A stretch of DNA of 64,000 bases from Ailanthus altissimus (Eukaryota > Streptophyta > Magnoliopsida > Sapindales > Simaroubaceae). Below the pieces are notes generated by a model. That model made no database searches. It saw only the letters and a list, made by a program, of their open reading frames with translations, and had not been told where the DNA came from. Location: NCBI GenBank assembly GCA_946807835.1, contig OX327711.1, positions 15,039,501 to 15,103,500 of the forward strand. Reading direction: 5' to 3'. How positions within the stretch are numbered: position 1 is the first letter of the stretch; every line of letters starts with the position of its first letter. Position numbers and translations under genes: made by a program. Below, one piece after another: positions 55,594 to 64,000 of the stretch.

Positions 55594-56424
55594 ATGAAGA
55601 TAACTATAGAAACAACCATGATTATGACAGTTCCATATGCAATGCCTCGTTTATCTGCACAAAACGTATAGAAATACATGTAGATACTATTAATTGTTTG
55701 TTTAGTGGAAGTACATCCTCTTGAATTTTAATAAAAATAAAAACATAGCGGCAGCATTTGTGATAAGTTTGTGTATACCTTTGGTGTTTGTTGACAACGT
55801 AGGAACATTGGGGTAACTCAGAGGAGATGGCGGTAAAGAATCAGCAGTAGATGCATAGAAGAGATACAATTCCCAGCGAAATATACAGCTAGGTCCCAGA
55901 ACATAACCTCCTTGTTTCCCATAGCAACAACTCTGCAAGGAACCCATGTTTTGACGCAGACAAAATTCGCAATCACTCTTTGATATATCTGGAGTACATT
56001 GCATTAATGCATATATCGTTTGGGAGTGTGTTAAGTTTGTTTCCGCAGTTGCAAACTTGCGCTTGGAAGTGCTGGAGGAAGCTTTTACCAATATGCGATC
56101 CATCAATTTACCCCAGATTTGATCGAACTGTGTCAAATTTGATGTGATGTTGTTCCAATTATAGCCACGTTCTTTAGGATCCAGCTCCATTTTCCCAAAG
56201 ATAGAGCGGTTTGCATAGTGTATGACGCACCGGAAATCCATATCGCTCCAGGAAATTGCTTCCTTCTGGTTCGGACATTTGGTCATCATGTCATGAATTG
56301 TATAATTAACACAACTGGCGCAAGATTCTGGGGAATAATCTCCTCTGCAGAGCACTTGACCATAAACTTTGTCGGGGGCTTGGCCAATGGTGGCAGTGTA
56401 GTAACCGCCGTTTACAGCATTTAC

Positions 56425-56680
56425 TTTTTTTTTTTTTTTGAATGTGGGGATTAATTATCAAAGAGCACAAGAGGACATGTCCTCATTTACAAAACGTTCA
56501 ATTTGAATTGGTACCTTACCATACCAAATAGTTTCAGAATTTAAATTAAGAGCAAAGCGTGCTAACTTATGGGCCACCCGATTAGATGAGCGGTAAGTAT
56601 GACTAAAAGAGCACTGAGAGAATGATGAGGCCACCGTCCTAATATCGTGGAGAGCCAAACCCAACTCCGAGACTGAAGTA
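56425..56680 (-). mobile_element. 5'-truncated LINE fragment (RNase H end and poly-A) in CRK exon 1
   Basis: On the minus strand the CRK frame (RSLFLSS) passes directly into VSELGLALHDIRTVASSFSQ, CSFSHTYRSSNRVAHKLARF, ALNL and FVNEDMSSCAL-stop. This is the C-terminal RNase H-like (RVT_3) region of plant non-LTR retrotransposons. A 15-base A run (plus-strand T run, 56425-56439) follows, after which CRK homology resumes with AVNGGYYTATIGQAPDKVYG. Truncation at the 5' end and a poly-A tail are hallmarks of LINE insertion. I did not find a clear target duplication. Confidence 0.88.
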
Positions 56681-56829
56681 AGGCGAGATGAAAGAAACAG
56701 ACTGCGGTTTCTAGCATAGTCACTATCAGCTGTGAAGTTTCCTGTGTTGTAACATATCTGGCCGGCGGCAAGACTGATGATACTCAAAAGACTGTAAAAA
56801 GCGAAGGGAAGAAAATTTGTAAAACCCAT

Positions 56830-59266
56830 TGTACGGTTACGGATTCTCATGTCTTTACTAGTTGACGAGTTTCGAGGAGGACCAACAAAATGATGATGCT
56901 TTTGCAATTCTCAATTCTCATATATACACTCCATATCATGCTGGGCGTTTGTAGACGTCTATTTAAAACGGCATCGTTCTCTAATATTTAAGAGAATATG
57001 TTCTGGCAAGATCATTTTTTCTAGGGAAAATTTCGAGAATTGCCCCCTTTTTAAATTAAAAATCTATTTTAATCCTTAGCAAATTTAAAACGGCATCGTT
57101 CTCTAATATTTGCATTTTATTATATAAATACTTAATTTTCAAACTATTTGCATTTTTATATTTCTCTCTCATATGTGAAATTTTGATTTAAAACACACTT
57201 TAAAATTAATTAATTTAGATTAGCATAAATTAAAAATTAGTAAATTTAATTAAAAATAGTCAAAAAAATTAAAAAAAAACAAAATTGACAAAAAACTATT
57301 GAAGAAAAATATCAAAAGTATGTCTTAGTGATAGAGCTGCACGTTCTGCCTCGTGGCACGAGAAGGGTGCATAACTCCTCCTCATGTTATGCCTCCTCGC
57401 ACCCTTCCTCACGCTGGGTAGGGCGCAAAGAATTTTAGAATATGTCAACTATTTTGATTCTAAATTTCATTTTTAATAAAAATAATTTTATTAAATTATT
57501 ATTATTTTAACTAATAAAATTAATTAAATAATATTTTATTATAAAAATTTATAACTTTTAAATAGTAGATATTTTTGAACAATTCCCTTTATTCTGTGTA
57601 ACAATGACAACAACTCAGACTAAAAAACAGTGAGGAGACTTCTTGAAAAGAGTGTTCAGAACGCCTATACCCTCACAAGTCATCGAATATAATCACGTAG
57701 GATCATTCAAGTGTACTAGAAAACATATATGTATAAATTGACTGAACACTCTTTAAGTTAATGCGTTTGACACGGGGCAATGCTTTTAGTTCTGGCATCT
57801 ACAATCTAGCTCATTCCTCGTCAAAAGTGTGTCATTCGTCTTTGTCTCGCTGCTCCACATTTTTGACTTTTTGTTTGGTGAGCCTTGGCGGAATGAAAGG
57901 AATTTATTAAAATGAAAAAAAATAATAATAACAATGAACCTTACCCTACTCAATAAGTTTGAAACTAAAATAAAAGCCATTAGTGTCGTGACAGAGGACT
58001 CAGAACCATCTGTTTTTCTTTTGGCTTAATATTGAATATGACCTAATTTACTTTATTTAGTCATTTAATTTGTTTGTTTTTCAAATTTAATAAAAAGTTT
58101 AAGTCAATTTTAGTTTAACTAGAAAAAGCCAATTCTTTTTTGCATTTTGAGATAATGTCAAAAGTGTGAATGACATTATTAATTTCTTTCTCAAAAATAT
58201 CCTTACCAATTTATATATTACATCTTTTTTAATATACTACCAATCATATAAAATAGCACTTATTATGTTTATCAATTCTGTAATTAATGTGTTTTTTTTA
58301 ATGAATTTAAAACTTTAAAAGTAATTACAGTTCATAAATAATTGCAATAAAATTTATGTTAACATTATTTCAATGTTAATTTTTATAATAAATATTATTT
58401 TAATATATATCTTTAAGACTTTTATTAGTTTAATATTAAAAATTTAAAAGGATATAAAGGTAAAACTATTAGTTTCTATTTTTTTTATCTAAAAAAATAA
58501 CTTAACACTTATATTAAGATATTAAGCAAAAGATAAATACGTCAATAAGATTCAGCCATTCAGTTCTGTGCGACATTCAGCTCTGTTTACAACCAGTTAA
58601 ATTTTTTTCAAAAAAAAACAAAGAATCCCACCAATAAAATCCATCGCACAGCTGAATTATTCTACCAAAACAACTTTGCGTCTCAAGAAAACAATAAGAA
58701 TAGGCTCTACAAGGAATAATTGTATAAAAATTTAAGTAATAGTTTAATTTCAATAGTAAATATATGAAAACACCTTTTTTGTATTTTTGGTCTAAGGCTT
58801 CTAAGTTTATATATAAATAAGTATCAAAAACTTCGAGGGCTCCGAACAATACAGAATTCTGTTGTACACCATATTGTCTATATACAAGTATTTTTCTTTT
58901 TCTTCTTAAAAATAATTAATCATGAGTACGTTCTATTGAAGTTCCAACTCCTAAATATTAATGTAAATGTTGCTTTAGCTACATGAGCCAATCATAGGAA
59001 CCCAAATCGGACATAAATTTATTGGAGCGCAAACACAATTGTAAATACAAAAAGCTATATAGCTTCCGTTCTGAAATTAAATGGGTTTTCAGAACCAAAG
59101 CCTCAACATCGTTTCCAGCCAGATTTTACGTGTTTTACAATAGATGGCTATTAGATAGATGGTCTTCAAAGTTAACCGAAACTTTAATATTGAATAGATT
59201 CATAGCCCTTAACAGGAAGATGAGAGATTTTAGAATATTGAGATGAAAGTAGTTTTTTCAAAAAAA
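56830..59266. other. Upstream flank of CRK copy F and intergenic DNA
   Basis: Mostly A/T-rich. A direct repeat lies at 56961-56989 and 57083-57111. A GC-richer patch with CCTCGTGGCACGAG (about 57341-57355) and two CCTC(G/A)CRC-type repeats lies at 57330-57430. I saw no exon, RNA gene or retroelement domain. Short frames at 57786-57980, 58577-58849 and 59022-59246 have no recognisable content. Confidence 0.45.
56961..57111 (+). repeat. 29-bp direct repeat upstream of CRK copy F
   Basis: The sequence ATTTAAAACGGCATCGTTCT plus CTAATATTT occurs at 56961-56989 and again at 57083-57111 with no mismatch, 122 bp apart. It may mark a local duplication. Confidence 0.92.
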
Positions 59267-59531
59267 TGTTGTTTTCTTGGAAAATCTATAGCAGAACAGA
59301 ACAGAGAGAGAGATAACTGGATTCACTATTGCTATTTCTTTTTCACTTTCTTCATCCGTTACAATGACACACTATGAGTGCTATTTATACAGCATCTAAT
59401 TACAAAGGATTGAGATTGAGATGTAATTTTGGCGGGAATCATTTAACTATCTAACAACCAACAACTATCTAAAACATTCTGTTATCAGGTCTAATAGTTT
59501 TTAACTACATGCTGACTTGGCAATCCTAACA
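59267..59531 (-). repeat. 3' LTR of copia element 59267-64000
   Basis: 265 bp bounded by TG and CA and followed inward by the end of pol. Its partner lies beyond the window, so the borders rest on the TG/CA ends and the pol end only. Confidence 0.7.
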
Positions 59532-59544
59532 GCTCATGCATATC

Positions 59545-62500
59545 TCATTCACGATATTCACGGCACTCCCTTTCATCTCCCCTCAAGCATAACTGGCGGG
59601 TGCAGACGTTGAGCTTGGAACGTAGCAGCAGGAAGCGGGTAATGGGCAGAGCCTTTGTGAAGATATCAGCAATCTGGTGGGCAGTGGGGACGTACCAGAT
59701 ATCTAATTGTCCAGTGAGCACCTTATCTCGAACAAAGTGAATAGCGACTTCGATATGTTTGGTGCGATTGTGAAAGACAGGGTTAGCGGCTAAGGAGACG
59801 GCCCTTTGGTTATCGCACCAAACAATAGAAGGGGATGTAATGGGGATACGAAGTTCAGCAAAGAGGGATTCTAACCAAGTGAGCTCAGCTGCCACTTGGG
59901 CTAGGGCGCGATATTCAGATTCAGTGCTGGATCGAGCAACAGCCCTTTGCTTTCTAGAGCTCTAAGAGATAAGATTTTCAGCTAAGAACACACAGTAGCC
60001 CCTATAAGACTTTCGATCGGTGGAGTCTGAGGCCCAATCAGCATCGGAGAACGCTTTAAGAGTAAGATGTTGACTGGGAGAGAATAACAACCCAAAGTGT
60101 TTGGTGTGTTGCAGATACCGGAGGAGTCTCTTGCAGCACTGCCAGTGAGTAACAGAGGGGGAAGACAGGAAATGACTGAGTTTATTGACAGAGAAAGCTA
60201 TCTCAGGTCAAGTCATTGTGACATATTGGAGGGCGCCGATAGTATTGCGATACAGGTTAGCATCTAAAAAAGGTTCATCAATGGTAGTTGATAGCTTCAG
60301 TCCGGGGCTCATTGGTGTGGGACATCCTTTGGCATTGGACATGTTGGTTCGTTTGAGCAGATTATCAATATATTTAGTCTGAGAGAGGTGCATATGAGTG
60401 CCATACTTGAGAACTTCAATGCCCAGAAAATAGCTGATGTCCATAAGTTCTTTAAGAGCAAAATTGTGGTGTAGCTAGTCGATCACTCGTTGAACAGCTA
60501 CTGCATCTGCTCATGTGACTAGTATATCATCAACATAGACTAATACAATGAGAGGGGAAGTGACAGTATGATTGATGAATACAGAAGTGTCGGATTTGAC
60601 ATTGTGAAAACCTCACTTCACTAAGGCTGTTCTGAGCTTCTCATACCATGCTCTCGGGGCTTATTTTAAGCCATATAAAGCCTTTGTGAGTTTGCATACA
60701 TAGGTGGGTTGAGCAATGGAAACAAAACCCTCTGGTTGTGTCATATACACTGTTTCTGTGAGCAACCCATTTAAAAAGGAATTATTGACATCAATATGCT
60801 TGAGGACCCAACCTTTTGTGATGGCAAGACTGAGAATGACTCGTATGGTGCTGACTTTGACCACTGGACTGAAAGTTTCTGAAAAATCTATCCCGGCAGT
60901 TTGATGATAGCCTATAGCTACTAATCAGGCTTTATATTTGGCTATGCTTCCATTGGGGTTCCGTTTGATCTTGTAAATCCATTTGTTGCCAACAACCTTA
61001 TAATGTGGTGAATATGGAACTAAGGTTCAGGTGTGGTTGTTCATGAGGGCTGTATATTCTTCATTCATGGCTTTCTGTCAATGAGAATATTGTAATGCTT
61101 CTGTGACTGTAACTGGAATAGCATCCTTTACTTCTGTGAGCAGAATTTTAGGTTTATAGATTCCATGCTTGGATCTTGTCACCATAGGATGGCTGTTGGT
61201 TGTGTTGACATGTCTCACTATTGGTGTTGTGTCTGTATGTGATAAGGTAAAAGTGGGAGAGAGAAGTGAATGTGGTTGTGTGGTTGGCTCAGCTGAAGTA
61301 TGGCAAGGACAAGAGTTGTTGCTGATATTACCTGATGAGGAAGAGAATTCCCTTATTGCAGAGGTGGCTGCTGCTGCTGGACTTGGATCATTGGGCTGAC
61401 CGGTATGAAGATGTGAACTATGTGGGAGAGTGAAGGTATAAAAATGGTTGTCATTAGATAAAGGACAACTGTCTTCATTTGCACTGCTGTCATGGGAAGT
61501 TAATAGGTTAGCAAATGAAGTATCAGTGAGAAAAAGAAACTGATTTTCATCAAATGTAACATGTCTGGCTACATATATGTGACCTGTTTTAGTTAAACAT
61601 TTGTAGTCTTTATATTGGGAGCTATATCCTAGGAAGATACATTTTTCTGTATGGAATTGAAGTTTATGATTGGAATAAGGTCTCAGAAATGGATAATAGC
61701 AGCAACCAAACACCTTCATAAACTTGTAATCAAGTCTGTAGTTGAAAATTAATTCATATGGAGACTTGTAATGTAACACAGACAAAGGAATTCTATTGAT
61801 AAGGAAGACAGCAGTAGTGAAAGCATCCCACTAGTATGTGATAGGAGTGTGACTTTGAGTTAGTAATGTGAGACCAGTCTCCACAATATGTCTATGCTTT
61901 CGCTCTACTCTTCCATTATGGTGGTGAATGTATGGGCAGAAAAATCTGTGGTGAATACCATGTGTTGATAGAAAGTTTGTGAAGGTTTTATACTCTCCAC
62001 CATTATCATATTGTAGGGTCTTGATTTTTCTGTCAAGAAGCTTCTCAATGTGGTTTTTGAAGTGTTTGAAAGTTGACAAAGTCTTAGATTTTTGTTTTAA
62101 TGGATAGATCTAGGTAAACCTACTAAAATTATCTATATAGCTTACATAATATCTGAAACCATCACCTGATAATGTGTGTGCAGGTCCCATATATCTGTGT
62201 GTATAAGTTCTAGTGGTTATTTTGTCTTTGTTTCTGAGTTATTAAAGTGCTACCTATGGTTCTTGCCATATTGACATGCAGTGCAAAATGAAATATTATT
62301 GCTGACAGGAGTTTGTATCTTATAGTCAGAAAGTATGTGGTTGAGTACATCAAGACTTGGATGACCATATCTTCTATGGTAGACATTCATTGCTTTCAAT
62401 TCATTATTTGACTATGACACTTGCAGGTTAATATCCTCAGGTCATTTTTCAAGAACTGAGTTATTTATCTTACAATCAACAAATAGAGAAACTATATTAT

Positions 62501-64000
62501 TCTGAATTTTCCTGGTCTTTAGGTTGGCTATGTAGGTTGTGCAGTCAGCATTAGAGGTTGAGGTAAGCTGATACAGTCCAGCCTTAGCAGTGCCTCTGAG
62601 AAAAGCTTTTCCCTTCACATCTTTGATAACACAGTAAGATTTAGTAAATTTAATAGTTAGATTAAGATCAAATGTGAGTTTTGATATGCTGATTAGGTTT
62701 TTCTTCATTTGAGGTACATGTAGTATATTATTGAGTTTTAATTTTTGAGTGTGTGAACCAGGTATATCCAGAAAGCAGTCACTAACATGAAAATTTTTAA
62801 TTTATTACCATTGCCAACAATAATATTCTCCATACCTGAGTATTCTCTAGTTACAGACATATTGTTGAAGCTGTTTGTCACATGGTTTGTGGCATCGCTA
62901 TTTAGATACCAGTTCATGTCATTAGTTTCTTCATCTGCTGGTGCTGATACAAAGCTTGCTGGAAGGGTCTGGTTTTGTAGAACCTCGGTATTCATGGCTT
63001 GCATCTGAGGTGGATTTGGTACAAAATCCTCTTTAAACCTGTGCCAGCATTTTAATGCTCCATGTCCTAGCTTTAAACAGATCTGACACATGATTTTTGA
63101 GGTATTTTTGCCTTTCCCAGCATTAAAAGGTTTGCCTCTTCCTCTGCCTTAGCTATTATGAAACAATTGACTTATTACATTTGCAGCACCAATGTTTGCA
63201 TCAAAACCTGATTTGTTATTATAACCAAATTTGAATTTATGTTTTCCTGTAGTGTGTGCAATGTTTGCTGACATGTGATTTCCAGATACTGCATTAGATA
63301 GTTCAATTCTTCCTTCTTAACTCATCAAAATGGAGTAAATTTTGGTTAAAGAGAGTTCATCAGACCTAATTGAAACAAGTAATGCCACTGGATCATACTC
63401 TGATCCAAGGCCAGCAAGCAGATATGATATAAGATATTGATTGGCCATTAGTTTACCAACCATTGTCAGATTGTCTGCTATACTTTTTACCTTCATGAAG
63501 TAGTCATTCATCGACAAATTTCTTTTCCTATTAGTCTGAAGTTGCGCTCTAAGCTGTGTGAGCCTGGCCAAGGATTGACTACCAAACATCAATTCTAGAT
63601 GTTTTCAGATTTCATAAGAGGTTTTACACTGGATCACTGAGTTGAGCACAAAATCTGTCATCAATCCAAATAGCCAGCTCATGATTAATGAGTCTTGCTT
63701 CCTCCATGTCAGGTAAAGAGGATTTGATTCTGGCGTTGAACCTAGACCTGGTGCATCTTGAACTATGAACTGTTCTGGATATAATCTTTCTCCTATCAGT
63801 ATTTCTTCTAGATCATTTCCACGAGCACAGGCTAGGACCTATAATTTCCACAGCAGGAAGTTATTGCAATCTAGCTTGATTATTTTTGAAAAGGTGTAGT
63901 TGTTGGTTTGGTTGATGGAAAGATTGTTCAGTTGAGTGTTTAAGAACGATGTATGAGATTGATTTGCATTTGGTTCAGTTGAGTGTTTTTCCAGGAAAAT
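59545..64000 (-). pseudogene. Copia gag-pol polyprotein, nearly complete but interrupted
   Basis: From right to left on the minus strand: gag (UBN2-type, 63592-63317, SMNDYFMKVKSIADNL); zinc knuckle CQICLKLGHGALKC (63088-63047), a perfect C-x2-C-x4-H-x4-C; protease WYLNSDATNHVT (about 62910), where the usual DSGAT has become NSDAT. Pre-integrase covers 62708-62442. The integrase (62079-61078) has YDNGGEY and NGRVERKHRHIVE, then FGCCYYPFLRPY and KCIFLGYSSQYKDYKC. RT (61000-60300) has an intact YVDD (near 60525), YALYGLK-type text and SYFLGIEVL. RNase H (59895-59545) has WCDNQRAV, RTKHIEV and ADIFTKAL. Scattered stops break it, and the protease change would inactivate it. Confidence 0.88.

Larger units (their letters stand above)
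59267..64000 (-). mobile_element. Ty1/copia retrotransposon running off the right edge
   Basis: Minus-strand element with the 3' LTR at 59267-59531 (TGTTGTTTTCTTGG to CCTAACA, 265 bp) and gag-pol to the window end. The 5' LTR is outside the window. Its reading frames are longer than those of the other copia elements here, so it is probably younger. Confidence 0.88.

Noticed and set aside
56458..56907. 149-codon frame considered as a novel small secreted gene
   Set aside because: Its first part is CRK exon 1 and its second part is the end of a LINE; it is an insertion fusion, not an independent gene.

Overview
This window is plant nuclear DNA, almost certainly from a eudicot. The evidence is spliced cysteine-rich receptor-like kinase (CRK) genes with the family's seven-exon structure, set in AT-rich DNA packed with Ty1/copia and Ty3/gypsy retrotransposon relics. 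The genus cannot be fixed from the sequence alone. There are no bacterial operons, CRISPR arrays, or recognisable tRNA or rRNA genes.

The backbone is a CRK (DUF26/Gnk2 receptor kinase) array. Copy A (1345-4651, +) is intact and predicts 675 aa. The other five copies lie on the minus strand. Copy B (13488-19985) is a 3' fragment (exons 5-7) split by a copia element. Copy C (26280-27970) is a 3' fragment. Copy D (28413-31167) has all seven exons open, predicts 633 aa and has a shortened tail. Copy E (34468-45680) keeps exons 2-7, with a 7.35-kb copia element inside exon 7. Copy F (52809-56829) keeps all seven exons but carries a LINE fragment in exon 1, an LTR relic in exon 2, two nonsense codons and a one-base deletion. 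Only A and D look able to encode receptors. In the family these are plasma-membrane kinases with two extracellular C-x8-C-x2-C domains, usually linked to stress and immune signalling.

Mobile DNA makes up much of the rest. Three copia-type elements have paired LTRs and near-matching 5-bp target duplications: 8803-13277, 13836-19430 and 34618-41970. The last contains a probable nested 2-kb solo LTR (36677-38713). A further copia element runs off the right edge (59267-64000), and a copia 3' half lies at about 50216-52088 on the plus strand. A solo LTR (24248-25532) carries an internal region present three times in tandem. A 1-kb LTR-PBS-PPT-LTR unit (7538-8556) resembles a TRIM. Ty3/gypsy remnants lie at 21420-22390 and 46000-50215. 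A large AT-rich inverted repeat (about 6120-7390) looks like a foldback or MITE-type element.

The layout suggests local CRK duplication followed by repeated retrotransposon insertion into the copies. A duplicated upstream block (22440-23780 versus 32100-32820) supports the duplication. A recurring GC-rich palindromic motif, apparently decayed at CpG sites, marks several otherwise AT-rich LTRs. All splice sites and element borders were read by eye and carry an uncertainty of a few bases where noted.
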